Origin: a virus
Length of the DNA: 64,000 nucleotides
Strand: one strand, 5' to 3'
Virus record (IMG/VR): IMGVR_UViG_3300036859_000689
Location: 1 to 64,000 of that record
The position numbers were made by a program, and so were the translations under genes. Below the pieces are notes generated by a model, which saw nothing but the letters and a program-made list of their open reading frames with translations, had not been told where the DNA came from and ran no database searches. This document shows, piece by piece, positions 42,262-50,413 of the stretch (position 1 is its first letter; each line of letters starts with the position of its first letter).

Positions 42262-42887
42262 TTGGAAAAGGTCGCGAGGACCGTGCGAACGTTGGTGGCT
42301 GATTGTTTGAAGGCGCCCGCGGGAATCTTTTCCCACGTGGCAGAAAGGTGACGCAGCGCGGTCTCGCGTTGCGGTGTATCGAGACAGAGCGCGGCCAACA
42401 CGCCGCCATTCTTCACGAATTTAAGCGCGTGCAGGATGTGCCGAATGTCCGAACGCATCCGGAAAGGTGGATTCATCGCGACGCGGTCGAATGTCCCAAG
42501 CTCGCCCGGCTGACAGGTCAGAAAATCACGCTGTAGCAGCGTCACGCCGTCGCGGTTCTGCCTGAAAATCTCGGCCGCGCATTGCGCTGCGATCTCGACC
42601 GCCACGACCTCGCAGGCCGGCGGCATCGCGTCCAAAAGTCTACCGAGCCCGCACGACGGTTCCAGGACGCGCATGCGTGGCTCGATTCTCGCCGCGGAAA
42701 CCAGACGCCGCGCCAATTCTGCGGGCGTCTGGAAGAGCTGAAACGCCGACACGGCCCGCGGAGCCGTGCCGTTCTCATGACGTGCCTCCATGCTTTCGAA
42801 GCGCGGCCGTTGCTCGTCCATCGCAAAGCCTGCCGCATCGTTCTCCATGCGCAGGCCGTGCAAGCGTCTCAGCGTCTCATCGTTCAT
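42258..42887 (-). CDS. SAM-dependent methyltransferase, adenine-N6 type (NPPF)
   Basis: 209 residues from the ATG at 42887. SAM-binding motif RVLEPSCGLGRLLDAMPPAC (about 73-92) and catalytic NPPF (139-142 in DRVAMNPPFRM). QTPAELARRLVSAA precedes motif I as in short orphan N6-adenine methyltransferases. No target-recognition domain of any size, so it may modify DNA nonspecifically or act on RNA/protein. Coupled by ATGA to the DUF3560 gene upstream; this pairing also occurs on plasmids and phages. Confidence 0.78.
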   Translation of the reverse strand: MNDETLRRLHGLRMENDAAGFAMDEQRPRFESMEARHENGTAPRAVSAFQLFQTPAELARRLVSAARIEPRMRVLEPSCGLGRLLDAMPPACEVVAVEIAAQCAAEIFRQNRDGVTLLQRDFLTCQPGELGTFDRVAMNPPFRMRSDIRHILHALKFVKNGGVLAALCLDTPQRETALRHLSATWEKIPAGAFKQSATNVRTVLATFSK

Positions 42888-44467
42888 TCGGCGACGAGTT
42901 CGAACGGTTTCGCGAAGACCGTTTCGGGAAACGGCTTTTGCGGTTTGTCGGTCAGGATGATGACGGATTCCGGATCGTAACCGGTAATCCGAACCGTGCA
43001 GAGCGGAGGACCAAGCCGCGCGGCTTTGTCCTGCCGGTGCTTGCTCCACATGTTCGACTCTTCGTCATGCAGTTCGCCACCGGGACCGATTCCGCGCGTT
43101 CCTGCCCGTGCATAACTGCCTTTTGATTTCGCGGAGTAAATTGCCTGCGTTGTCCTGATGATCTCCGCGGGTTTGAACGTGTGAAACTGCGACTCGCCAT
43201 GCCGGCGTCTGAATACGGAAAGCGCGTGCGCGTTTATCGCGTCTTGCAATTTTTGCGCGTCCTCGTCGGTCGGATTGATGAGCGGGCAAGGCGCATCCTT
43301 TGGCCGCGCTGCCTTCTCGGCTTTCATCGCGGCTTTGAATGCTTCCAGCTCCTCGACCGTTGGCGCCCGGTAACTATCCGCGCGCATGCGTTCAACATTC
43401 ACCAAGACGGGCACCGGCACGCCCTCGCGACCGTAGGCGCGAGACGTTCCCATAACCTCGACCGAAACCACGCGACCCGTCGCCGGCGATTTCGTGACCT
43501 TGCGAATCTGACTCGAACCCATGAAGCCGCCGGGGATCATCTCCACAAATGCCGCACGACCGCCCGCGGCCTCGATCATCTGCCCCTCGTAGGCCAGCCG
43601 CAAATTGTAGTGGTTCACCCAGTCGGCGAGCCGCGTTTGATTCCACATCTCGGAATCGGGCGACGTCCGGCAACCCAGATACATCGCCGCAGCCTCGGCG
43701 CCCGTCAGCCGGTCCACCGCATCGGCGCGCAAAAAATCGTAGAGACTGCCCTTTTTTCCCGTGCGCGGGTGCGTGTATTCGGCGGAGCTATAGCCTTGAA
43801 AACCTGAAAACGTCCAAGCGGTTTCCGTCTGCTTCGCGGCGTCCTCGATCTTCGCGATTTTCTCCCACATCCGCCAACGCTCGACCAATTCGGCGCGCTG
43901 CTTCTCAACTTTGCGGAGTTCGGCCTCGATTGTTTTGATGCGACCGAAGCGGACACCGGGCGCGCTCCGGTAAAGCGCGTGAGAGATCACGCCCGCGGTG
44001 CGGCGCTGCCAGTATTCGGCCTTTCCCCAAGCGTCGCCGGCGCGATCGGCAATCCGATCGTGACGAGCTGCCGCGCGATCGGCGCGCTGTTGAGATTGGA
44101 AACCGTGCACCGTTGGGCCGGCGTCGTAGCGGTCCGCGGATCCCGTCGCCTCGTCGGTGCGCTTGTCGCGATAACCGCTGAAGCGTTCCGCGCGATCTGC
44201 GGCACGTTCGGCCGGGCCTTGGTCCTCGTCGCCAATATAGCCGCCACTGTAGCGCAAAGCTGTGTCTCGGCGTTCAGGCGTCCAGACCGCCGCGAAATCG
44301 CCGCCGCCGTTCTCGCGTTGTTTGTGCAAGGCCTGCCAGCCCTCTTTGCGCAAGGCGTCATATTCGGGACGCGGAACGCGGCCAATATACAGCCGCAGCT
44401 TGTTATCCTCGGGGCAATAAGTCGCCTCCCCGATGGGTTCGGGATTCGTTTCGTTTTCGGTGCTCAT
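42884..44467 (-). CDS. DUF3560 domain protein (527 aa)
   Basis: 527 residues. An N-terminal EATYCPEDNKLRLYIGRVPR region and ERRDTALRYSGGYIGDEDQG match the DUF3560 pattern, followed by a charged alpha-helical block (AERAADRAERFSGYRDKRTD) and HGFQSQQRADRAAARHDRIA. The middle and end are globular with WNQTRLADWVNHYNLRLAYE. DUF3560 proteins occur on plasmids and phages near methylases and antirestriction genes; biochemical role unknown. Overlapped at both ends by neighbours. Confidence 0.72.
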   Translation of the reverse strand: MSTENETNPEPIGEATYCPEDNKLRLYIGRVPRPEYDALRKEGWQALHKQRENGGGDFAAVWTPERRDTALRYSGGYIGDEDQGPAERAADRAERFSGYRDKRTDEATGSADRYDAGPTVHGFQSQQRADRAAARHDRIADRAGDAWGKAEYWQRRTAGVISHALYRSAPGVRFGRIKTIEAELRKVEKQRAELVERWRMWEKIAKIEDAAKQTETAWTFSGFQGYSSAEYTHPRTGKKGSLYDFLRADAVDRLTGAEAAAMYLGCRTSPDSEMWNQTRLADWVNHYNLRLAYEGQMIEAAGGRAAFVEMIPGGFMGSSQIRKVTKSPATGRVVSVEVMGTSRAYGREGVPVPVLVNVERMRADSYRAPTVEELEAFKAAMKAEKAARPKDAPCPLINPTDEDAQKLQDAINAHALSVFRRRHGESQFHTFKPAEIIRTTQAIYSAKSKGSYARAGTRGIGPGGELHDEESNMWSKHRQDKAARLGPPLCTVRITGYDPESVIILTDKPQKPFPETVFAKPFELVAE

Positions 44468-44712
44468 AATTCTGGGTTTGATTGACTGACTGAAATTTTG
44501 CCACGCGACACACTAGGGCGAAGCTCGACGCTTCCCATTTGCAGCCCGTGCATGACGTAGACGTGACCGCGCGAAAGGGTTTTCCTGATCTCGTTTTTGA
44601 GCGTCCGGCGCGAATGGAACGCGCCAACATTCGCCCGGAAAAAGTCGCCGAGTTCACAGCGCGCGATCTCCACGCCGGTCTGATGGCTGACGATGATGAC
44701 CGGGCAACTCAT
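44464..44712 (-). CDS. Hypothetical protein (82 aa)
   Basis: 82 residues, SCPVIIVSHQTGVEIARCEL then LKNEIRKTLSRGHVYVMHGL. Mixed alpha/beta. Overlaps the DUF3560 gene start by 4 bp. No family recognised. Confidence 0.6.
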   Translation of the reverse strand: MSCPVIIVSHQTGVEIARCELGDFFRANVGAFHSRRTLKNEIRKTLSRGHVYVMHGLQMGSVELRPSVSRGKISVSQSNPEL

Positions 44713-44978
44713 GTTTTTTCGCTCCTGAGTTTCGCCAAATAGGCCGCACAGTCGCGCGCGTTCTCGGCGTCGTAGTGATGAAAACGGCGGACAGCGTGCC
44801 GCATGGCCGCGCGTGCGTTCGCGTGCTCGGTTTTCGTGCCGTCATCCATCACGACGAAGCCCGGCGAGCCGTCGGCGAAAACGCATTTGACCCAGTCAAC
44901 CGAGATTTCAAACGCGCGCGACTTGGTGACGGTCTCCCATTCGGTGCACTGAAAAACCGCGATGTTATAGGAGCTCAT
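44709..44978 (-). CDS. Hypothetical protein (89 aa)
   Basis: 89 residues from the ATG at 44978. SSYNIAVFQCTEWETVTKSR, CVFADGSPGFVVMDDGTKTE, then a His/Arg-rich helix (AAMRHAVRRFHHYDAENARD). Probably a small alpha/beta fold. 4-bp overlaps both sides. Confidence 0.6.
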   Translation of the reverse strand: MSSYNIAVFQCTEWETVTKSRAFEISVDWVKCVFADGSPGFVVMDDGTKTEHANARAAMRHAVRRFHHYDAENARDCAAYLAKLRSEKT

Positions 44979-45220
44979 CGGCGCAAAATCCTTTCCGCCT
45001 TTTGCTCGCGCGTTCCGCCCTCGTCGCTTTCCAGCTCGTAGCGGGCGCAAATGCGCGCGAGTTCGTGCGCGTGTCCGATCTCGCAGGAGCGGCGAAGCGT
45101 CGCGCGGTTGCGTGCGTCGCGTTTCTGATCTTCGGCCGCGTGAAATTCGCAGCGGCTCCGACCGATCAGCGCGACGCAGTCGAGGCACGCGCCGCGGTCG
45201 TCATAGCGTGGCGCGTTCAC
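44975..45220 (-). CDS. Small cysteine/charged protein (81 aa)
   Basis: 81 residues from a GTG overlapping the upstream TGA. CLDCVALIGRSRCEFHAAED suggests a metal site, followed by a strongly charged helix. 4-bp overlaps both sides; part of the leftward chain. Function unknown. Confidence 0.5.
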   Translation of the reverse strand: MNAPRYDDRGACLDCVALIGRSRCEFHAAEDQKRDARNRATLRRSCEIGHAHELARICARYELESDEGGTREQKAERILRR

Positions 45221-45393
45221 GGGTTCACCTCTTCCGGGTGCGCGGTGTGCCATGCTTCCAAAAATTCCGCATCCGCGACCGCCTCGGCGTCGCTGTGATC
45301 CATGGAGCAGCAAAGCGACGCGACGCGCTCGCGATAGGCGGCGGATTTGGTGTGCTGAACAAATTCGTGCCAGTATTTCGGGCGCGTGCTCAT
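45217..45393 (-). CDS. Small hypothetical protein (58 aa)
   Basis: 58 residues, STRPKYWHEFVQHTKSAAYR then an acidic half (DHSDAEAVADAEFLEAWHTA). Overlaps neighbours by 4 bp on each side, which supports translation despite its size. Confidence 0.5.
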   Translation of the reverse strand: MSTRPKYWHEFVQHTKSAAYRERVASLCCSMDHSDAEAVADAEFLEAWHTAHPEEVNP

Positions 45394-45857
45394 AAGTAAC
45401 CCCCCGCGCGAAAGGAGAAGAAACCGCGGCCCAAAGGATCGGCTTTAGCGTCGCCGATTATCACGTGATCTAAAAAATGAATGTCCACCGTGCGCGCCGC
45501 CTCTTTTAGCTGGCGGGTGATCTGCATATCGGCCGCGCTCGGCGTTGGGTCGCCGCTGGGATGGTTGTGCACGCAGACAATCGCCGCGGCACAGTGGAGA
45601 ATCGCCGCGCGGAAAACCTCGCGCGGATGGGCAAGGGCTGCGGTCGCAGTTCCGACCGTCACGCACTGGCGCCCAAGGCAAACGTTTTTCCGGTTGAGGA
45701 GGAGAACCCAAAAACTTTCCGCCTGCGGGTTGAAATCGAACGCGCCGCGCATGTAGGCCGCGACCTCGTGAGGCTGGCCCGCGCGCGTTAGCTCGTCCGA
45801 TTGAAACATGTCCTCCTGAACCACATCGAAGCGCAAAGAGACGTTATAGCGTTTCAC
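45390..45857 (-). CDS. RadC/JAB (MPN) domain protein
   Basis: 155 residues from the GTG at 45857 (GTGA with the upstream stop). The JAMM/MPN signature CVHNHPSGDPTPSAADMQIT places His97, His99 and Asp110 as the zinc ligands, with LDHVIIGD after it as in RadC. RadC-like proteins are frequent on phages and plasmids, beside antirestriction genes; a nuclease or protease role has been proposed but not settled. First enzyme of the leftward chain. Confidence 0.82.
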   Translation of the reverse strand: MKRYNVSLRFDVVQEDMFQSDELTRAGQPHEVAAYMRGAFDFNPQAESFWVLLLNRKNVCLGRQCVTVGTATAALAHPREVFRAAILHCAAAIVCVHNHPSGDPTPSAADMQITRQLKEAARTVDIHFLDHVIIGDAKADPLGRGFFSFRAGGYL

Positions 45858-46141
45858 GCGGCACACTCCCGGCTCTGGGGTTGGCTGTCGGAGTTCGTCA
45901 GCGCCGCCACGACGGCACGCCGCGCGGTCAGTTTCTCGCGCTCTTCTTTTTCCTCACGGCTCAGGAAAGCCGCGACGATTCGCACGCTGTCCAGTATTTC
46001 GCAATACTCGGCAAAATCGATTTGGTGATGATAACAGCCGGGCGCCGAGACGTTCCGGAGAGCTTCCAAGCGAGCGACAACGCGCGACACAATACGGTCG
46101 AGCGTCTCGCGTTCTGGCGAATTTTTTTGCGGGTTGTTCAT
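45854..46141 (-). CDS. Hypothetical protein, first gene of the leftward chain (95 aa)
   Basis: 95 residues from the ATG at 46141. Charged helices (PERETLDRIVSRVVARLEAL; REEKEEREKLTARRAVVAAL). No DNA-binding motif I can assign. As the first gene of a 13-gene run, its promoter must lie in 46142-46453. Confidence 0.6.
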   Translation of the reverse strand: MNNPQKNSPERETLDRIVSRVVARLEALRNVSAPGCYHHQIDFAEYCEILDSVRIVAAFLSREEKEEREKLTARRAVVAALTNSDSQPQSRECAA

Positions 46142-46453
46142 AGGTGAAAAACGGCGTTAACCGTGCGCCTCTTCTGCGCGCCTCTCGTTTCCATGTCAAA
46201 ACATTGTTGCACGCCTGAAACACGCGCCACGCTTCCAACTCTGCAAAAACCACTTGCGCTTTTCTTTGTCTCAGGTCCGAAACTCTCCGCACCTTGGTTT
46301 CGGACCGCTTCCGCGCGCCTCAGTCTCGCAACCTCTCAGCTCCCCGCCACACTCTCACCCGCTCCGCCGCTCCTCCCCCGGTTAGAAGTTGACACCGAGT
46401 CGCAGAACCCAAACACAGCCGGAGCCTCGCGCGTGCGCGCGTGTCGTGCATCA
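46142..46453. promoter_or_regulatory. Divergent intergenic region with 10-bp inverted repeat
   Basis: 312 bp between the leftward chain and a rightward gene; no convincing gene. It contains a perfect 10-bp inverted repeat, GGTCCGAAAC (46274-46283) and GTTTCGGACC (46297-46306), with a 13-nt spacer, suited to a dimeric regulator or an RNA hairpin. A TTGACA at about 46390 resembles a -35 box but no good -10 is visible. The half-site GTCCGAAAC recurs at 47332 in the next intergenic region. Confidence 0.5.
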
Positions 46454-46855
46454 ATGACTTCCGAACTTGCTCAGCTCCCCGCGTCGGTCTGGAAAGAGGT
46501 TGCCGCCGCTCTCATGCGGTCGCCTGGATTCGCTCAACAAATTGCCGATGTTCTGATTGACGCACTGAGCGCCGAGGGCGTGCACTTCGTCAAGGGTGAC
46601 GGCCCCGGCTCAGGATGGCAAAAGCACTCCGATTTCCGGACGCGTCTGGATGCCGTGAAGCTGATTCTTGCATATGCCGAGGGGATGCCATTGCAGCGCA
46701 TTTTTGAGCACAAAATCAGCGAGACCCGCGGCAACCTGGCCGACGTGCTCCGCGAATCGCCGGAGACCCTGGAAGCGGTCGAGCGCGAGATCGCAAAAGC
46801 GAAGTTTCGACACCGTCACGACGTCAAACAAGTCGTCGAAATCGAGCCGCCGTAA
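46454..46855 (+). CDS. Small helical protein (133 aa)
   Basis: 133 residues. Helical: LAQLPASVWKEVAAALMRSP, IADVLIDALSAEGV, RTRLDAVKLILAYAEGMPLQ, NLADVLRESPETLEAVEREI. The layout of short helices with a basic loop could fit a DNA-binding or small-terminase-like protein, but no motif decides it. Isolated between two regulatory-looking intergenic regions. The longer in-frame extension upstream is low-complexity and rejected. Confidence 0.55.
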   Translation: MTSELAQLPASVWKEVAAALMRSPGFAQQIADVLIDALSAEGVHFVKGDGPGSGWQKHSDFRTRLDAVKLILAYAEGMPLQRIFEHKISETRGNLADVLRESPETLEAVEREIAKAKFRHRHDVKQVVEIEPP

Positions 46856-46927
46856 GTCGTTGCTGTTGGTGGCTGTTTTGGCCCGTTCTCAATTCCCTAT
46901 TGAGACCGCGCGCGTAAGTCGTTGCTG
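46851..46927. repeat. 15-bp direct repeat pair flanking a hairpin
   Basis: CGTAAGTCGTTGCTG occurs at 46851-46865 and again at 46913-46927, 62 bp apart. Between them is the hairpin TCTCAAT-TCCCT-ATTGAGA (46887-46905). The arrangement (iterons around a stem) suits a control or origin site. Confidence 0.7.
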
Positions 46928-47497
46928 CTCCAACGCTCGGCGCACACTTGTCATTATGTTAAGTTGACCCCTTTTTTCGGGTCGCCGGCCGCATCGATCA
47001 CAGCGAAGCGCGAGCCGGCCGCGGCGCTGGCGGTGATGAGCCCGCACCCTTCCCGCGGTGCGCTCTCGTGGTGGCATTCGCTGTGGAGAGTCGAGCCCGC
47101 GAGAAAGTGGGAAGCGAAACAGAAAGCGAAACGCGATCGAGCCGCCGAACCCCCCGGACCCCCACCAGCCAAAAACGACCGGAGCAGGTGGCCGAGACGC
47201 CGGCGGCAAACGAAGTGGATCCTGTGCTTTGTCTGCTTTCCTCCTGCTCGAGACCAGCCGGGGACCAGCGTGGTTTTTGGGTCCCATGTGTACCGGTTCT
47301 GTACCTGGGTTACGGACTAGGACCATAACCAGTCCGAAACCTATGTCCCCTGACCCGAACCGGTGAGGGCATGTAGTCTGCCGGTCCCGATGGTCCCGAC
47401 CAGTCGGGAAGGGATGGGGGGGTATCTTTCGATACCCCCATCCCGCCCGTGACGACTGACCGACCGGTGCGGTAGGGACGCAGAGAATGGGGAGGAA
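46856..47497. other. Gene-poor 640-bp region dense in hairpins; origin/control candidate
   Basis: No convincing gene. Within 47283-47444 there are four adjacent stem-loops: CCCATGTGTAC with GTACCTGGG (imperfect, 47283-47309); CGGACT with AGTCCG (47313-47336); TCCCGA-CCAG-TCGGGA (47394-47409); and GGGATGGGGGGGTATC-TTTC-GATACCCCCATCCC with two unpaired G (47411-47444). The GTCCGAAAC half-site of the divergent region recurs at 47332. Replication origin, packaging site, or an RNA control region are all possible; the short ORFs here look accidental. Confidence 0.5.
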
Positions 47498-48283
47498 GTG
47501 AAAAAAATAAGCGTTGACGGGTGGTCGGTCTGGGTTTTATCCGTCCCGCATATGGAAAGAGATACCTGCGCGATTTGCCGGTTCTGGACCGGGAAAGAGG
47601 GCGACTCGGATGCCGTCGGCGAATGTCGGCGGCTTGCCCCCCAGCAGGTCGCGGGATTTCAACGGCCGTGGCCTGTGACCCAGGCGGACGATTGGTGCCA
47701 TCTGCTTTCGAGCCGGGCGGGCATTCCGGGCGGGCGGGGCGCCAAGCTGACCAACCAGGAGGTCGTCGACTACATGAACCAGCATCCCGATTTTGATCGG
47801 GAGGATCTGATCTCAAAACTCGAGGACAGTGGTCTCCCGGAACCGTTGGCGCTGCGAAAAATCGAACGGCTCTTTGCGTTGGGGCTGCTCGTGGAGGTCG
47901 ATGGGAAACTCCGCATCGGCGACGGCAAGCCGCTCCCGAAAAAGAAAACCGCCGGCGCCGAGCCGGAAGCTGGGGAGCCCGACGACCAGACGACCAGCGA
48001 ATCCGCGCAGGTTGGGCCCGGCCGGAGACCACCATCTCCAGGTCCGCGGGTCCGCCACTCGCTCGATCGCTACCTGCCGATTCTTCGGATGATGGCCCGG
48101 CCGGACAGCCCGAAAGGGTTCAACGAAATGTTCAACGAGTGCTGCGGAACCGTCGGGATGATTGGCAAAGGGACGTTCTCAAACCTGATCGCCGCGGCAC
48201 TGCAGGAAGGAAAAATTTTCCGATACGACACCGGCCAGTTCCAGGGCAAATACTACATCGACGACGACATCACCCCGCCGTGA
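47498..48283 (+). CDS. Cysteine-cluster protein with C-terminal winged-helix-like region (261 aa)
   Basis: 261 residues. N-terminal cysteine cluster: DTCAICRFWTGKEGD, GECRRLAP and DDWCHLL, a pattern common in phage proteins and suited to metal binding. The middle helical domain (EVVDYMNQHPDFDREDLISK; LRKIERLFALGLLVEVDGKL) and the C-terminal part (GTFSNLIAAALQEGKIFRYD) look like two winged-helix units. GTG start with GGGGAGGA just upstream; an ATG at 47552 is an alternative. Probably a DNA-binding protein; downstream of the hairpin region. Confidence 0.6.
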   Translation: MKKISVDGWSVWVLSVPHMERDTCAICRFWTGKEGDSDAVGECRRLAPQQVAGFQRPWPVTQADDWCHLLSSRAGIPGGRGAKLTNQEVVDYMNQHPDFDREDLISKLEDSGLPEPLALRKIERLFALGLLVEVDGKLRIGDGKPLPKKKTAGAEPEAGEPDDQTTSESAQVGPGRRPPSPGPRVRHSLDRYLPILRMMARPDSPKGFNEMFNECCGTVGMIGKGTFSNLIAAALQEGKIFRYDTGQFQGKYYIDDDITPP

Positions 48284-48648
48284 GCACGCCACAAACCAAA
48301 CCCGAGAATTGCACGGACGCCGAGTGGCAGGAGATTCTCGCGTCCGCGGATCACGACGCGCGCGAAAAATGGTACGGGAAAAGTCTCCCGGATTCCTTCC
48401 GCGACGGAGAGATCCGCCTCGAGAGAAAATTCGTGCCGGCGCCGAAGCCCGCGGAGCTGACGGGCCCGATGTCGCAGGCGTGGGATTATTTGGTGAACCG
48501 GAACGGCGTTTGCGAGACCTCGCAGTTCGATGACGACTTCCATCCGATCGGCGCGGTGTTGCGCGTGAACCTCGTAAGATACGGCGTGCAGCACAGCACG
48601 TCCGGAAAAATCACCATCGTTTTTCTGCCCGAGAAAGGCGACCTGTGA
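48280..48648 (+). CDS. Hypothetical protein (122 aa)
   Basis: 122 residues from a GTG overlapping the upstream TGA. SAWQEIL-like helical start (CTDAEWQEILASADHDAREK) and a C-terminal GAVLRVNLVRYGVQHSTSGK strand region. No family recognised. Confidence 0.6.
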   Translation: MSTPQTKPENCTDAEWQEILASADHDAREKWYGKSLPDSFRDGEIRLERKFVPAPKPAELTGPMSQAWDYLVNRNGVCETSQFDDDFHPIGAVLRVNLVRYGVQHSTSGKITIVFLPEKGDL

Positions 48649-48662
48649 GCGAGACCTGAGTT

Positions 48663-49025
48663 ATGCCAACTCCAAACACGAACGATGACCCGATCGGGAT
48701 TTCGGAACCCACCATGCCGCCGCCCGCGGTCCTCTACGTCTCGCTCGCCGATCGCATCCGGATCCTGAGCCCCGACGGGATGATGTCGAACGAGATGTCG
48801 CGCGCCGACTGGTACGCGCTGCCGGAAAAAATCCGCGACCTCGAATGGAAACTCGAGGACGCGAAACGCGAGTTGAACCGCGTGCGGCCGTCTGACTTCA
48901 TCCCCGAGGCGCTGGCTAAAATCGACGCGCGGATTTCCCAACTCATCCTTGCCGGCGACTGGCCCCGCGCGGAGGCCTTGGGCGCGGTGGTGGGAATGCT
49001 GCGCAGTTACACGGGCGCGAAATAA
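48663..49025 (+). CDS. Hypothetical protein with coiled coil (120 aa)
   Basis: 120 residues: a short beta region (AVLYVSLADRIRILSPDGMM), then a coiled coil (IRDLEWKLEDAKRELNRVRP) and a helical end (ISQLILAGDWPRAEALGAVV). No function assigned. Confidence 0.6.
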   Translation: MPTPNTNDDPIGISEPTMPPPAVLYVSLADRIRILSPDGMMSNEMSRADWYALPEKIRDLEWKLEDAKRELNRVRPSDFIPEALAKIDARISQLILAGDWPRAEALGAVVGMLRSYTGAK

Positions 49026-49034
49026 AGGTCGGCC

Positions 49035-49292
49035 ATGCAGTACCTTTTCATCGGCGGCAATTCGGACGGCGAGGAGCTGATGGTTGACACCGGCAAGACC
49101 GCCTGGCGGGTGGCGGACAAACCCGTGCGATCGCTTTCGCTCGATACCCTTTCGAATGAGCCGCGGGGATCGTGTCTCTACACCAAGCGCGTGATTGTCA
49201 TTGGCCGCTACGAGGGCAGGGAGTATTATTTCGCATCGGTGGATCTGACCGACGAGCAGGCCAACAAAAGATATTTGGAGTGCACGCGATGA
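49035..49292 (+). CDS. Hypothetical protein (85 aa)
   Basis: 85 residues, QYLFIGGNSDGEELMVDTGK then VIVIGRYEGREYYFASVDLT. Beta-rich small domain. Overlaps the next ATG by 4 bp. The pattern resembles small phage proteins with a leading YLFIGG strand; function unknown. Confidence 0.6.
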   Translation: MQYLFIGGNSDGEELMVDTGKTAWRVADKPVRSLSLDTLSNEPRGSCLYTKRVIVIGRYEGREYYFASVDLTDEQANKRYLECTR

Positions 49293-49537
49293 AGTGCATC
49301 GCGCGAGTTCCGAACAAGTGGTTTCACTTCCAGGAAGGACATACCGGCGCCGACCACCAGTGTCCGAACAAAGCGAAGCGCGACGGCTACTGCCACCGGC
49401 ATCATCCGTCGAATCTCCTCCCCATCCACCAGGCGAAATTCGACCGGCTGTCCCGGCAACTCGAGGAGACGAAAGCGCGGATTGAAAAAATTCGCGCCGA
49501 GCAGGAGTCTGCAGGTGAAGGCATCAATCCGTCATGA
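49289..49537 (+). CDS. Small cysteine/histidine protein with coiled coil (82 aa)
   Basis: 82 residues. HQCPNKAKRDGYCHRHHPSN carries a CxnCxHxHH cluster that could bind zinc, then a coiled coil (DRLSRQLEETKARIEKIRAE). 4-bp overlaps both sides. Confidence 0.55.
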   Translation: MKCIARVPNKWFHFQEGHTGADHQCPNKAKRDGYCHRHHPSNLLPIHQAKFDRLSRQLEETKARIEKIRAEQESAGEGINPS

Positions 49538-49791
49538 GAATGCGTTTCCACATGTGCCAGTCGGTCCGCGGCGCCTTGGCGAATTGGCACGGCCGGCAAT
49601 GGAACGACGCGACCGACTGGATTACGCGCACCGACGGGACCAAGTTCGCGAACGGCGAAGAACTCGAGCACCGTTTTCAGGAGTTGCTTGACCAAGGCAT
49701 CGAAAAAATTCCGTGCGGGGACGACTGCGACAACTTCGACCCGAAGGAGGGTTGCCGCGGGCATCCGATTCCGGAGGATCCGACGCCGTGA
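49534..49791 (+). CDS. Hypothetical protein (85 aa)
   Basis: 85 residues, ANWHGRQWNDATDWITRTDG and a C-terminal Cys/Asp cluster (CGDDCDNFDPKEGCRGHPIP). Overlaps the HNH gene by GTGA, so it may be a small partner of that nuclease. Confidence 0.55.
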   Translation: MRMRFHMCQSVRGALANWHGRQWNDATDWITRTDGTKFANGEELEHRFQELLDQGIEKIPCGDDCDNFDPKEGCRGHPIPEDPTP

Positions 49792-50207
49792 GAGAGATCA
49801 ACCGGTTCGCGAGAAAACAGGCCTGGACGTTCCGGGGCAAAGGACCGAACGGCCGCAATCTCTGCTTCTGCGGATGCGATCGCGAGGTCGTGCCGCCGCG
49901 GCGATCGTGTTTTTCCGATGAGTGTCTCGCCTGGTATACTAGCCATTCGAGTCCGGATCACATCCGCGGCAAGGTTTACGATCGAGACAAAGGCGTGTGT
50001 GCGCACTGCGGGAAAAAGGATTGTTCCTGGGAAGCCGATCACATCATCCCGGTTATCGAAGGCGGAGGCGGCTGCGATTTCACCGGCTACCGGACGCTCT
50101 GTCTGTCGTGCCACAAAAAGGAAACGGCCGCGCTGGCTGCACGTCGCGCCGCTAAGCGAAGGGAAGCGTTGACAAAGGCCAGTCCACAACTGGAGTGGAC
50201 ATCATGA
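49788..50207 (+). CDS. HNH endonuclease
   Basis: 139 residues from a GTG overlapping the upstream TGA. HNH signature: CAHCGKKDCSWEADHIIPVI (zinc Cys pair, then D84-H85) and TLCLSCHKKET. An extra N-terminal cysteine cluster (LCFCGCDREVVPPRRSCFSD) precedes it. Could be a homing-type nuclease, a packaging-associated HNH nuclease or a host-attack enzyme; it lies far from the terminase, so packaging is less likely. Confidence 0.85.
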   Translation: MREINRFARKQAWTFRGKGPNGRNLCFCGCDREVVPPRRSCFSDECLAWYTSHSSPDHIRGKVYDRDKGVCAHCGKKDCSWEADHIIPVIEGGGGCDFTGYRTLCLSCHKKETAALAARRAAKRREALTKASPQLEWTS

Positions 50208-50413
50208 CAGCGACTCAAAAAACTCCAGTTGAGCCTTTCTGGAAACGCGGGCTCTGCATGTCATGCGCGCCGCTCGTCTACATGCAGCGTCGTTTCGATG
50301 TCCCTCCGTCTCGCGCTTTTTCTCACCAGCGATATACCTGCGTGGAATGCGGCAAGGTATGCAGTGAACCAATTGAGGCCTACGAGCCCCACCCTTCGCC
50401 GAAACTCCAATGA
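50204..50413 (+). CDS. Zinc-ribbon protein (69 aa)
   Basis: 69 residues. CMSCAP near residue 18 and CVECGKVC near residue 46 give a four-cysteine ribbon. ATGA overlaps on both sides. Confidence 0.6.
   Translation: MTATQKTPVEPFWKRGLCMSCAPLVYMQRRFDVPPSRAFSHQRYTCVECGKVCSEPIEAYEPHPSPKLQ

Noticed and set aside
46922-47372. Several short open frames in both directions in the hairpin region
   Set aside because: They overlap each other, lack ribosome sites and domains, and the composition fits noncoding GC-rich DNA; a 72-aa leftward frame (46954-47172) was the best but not enough.
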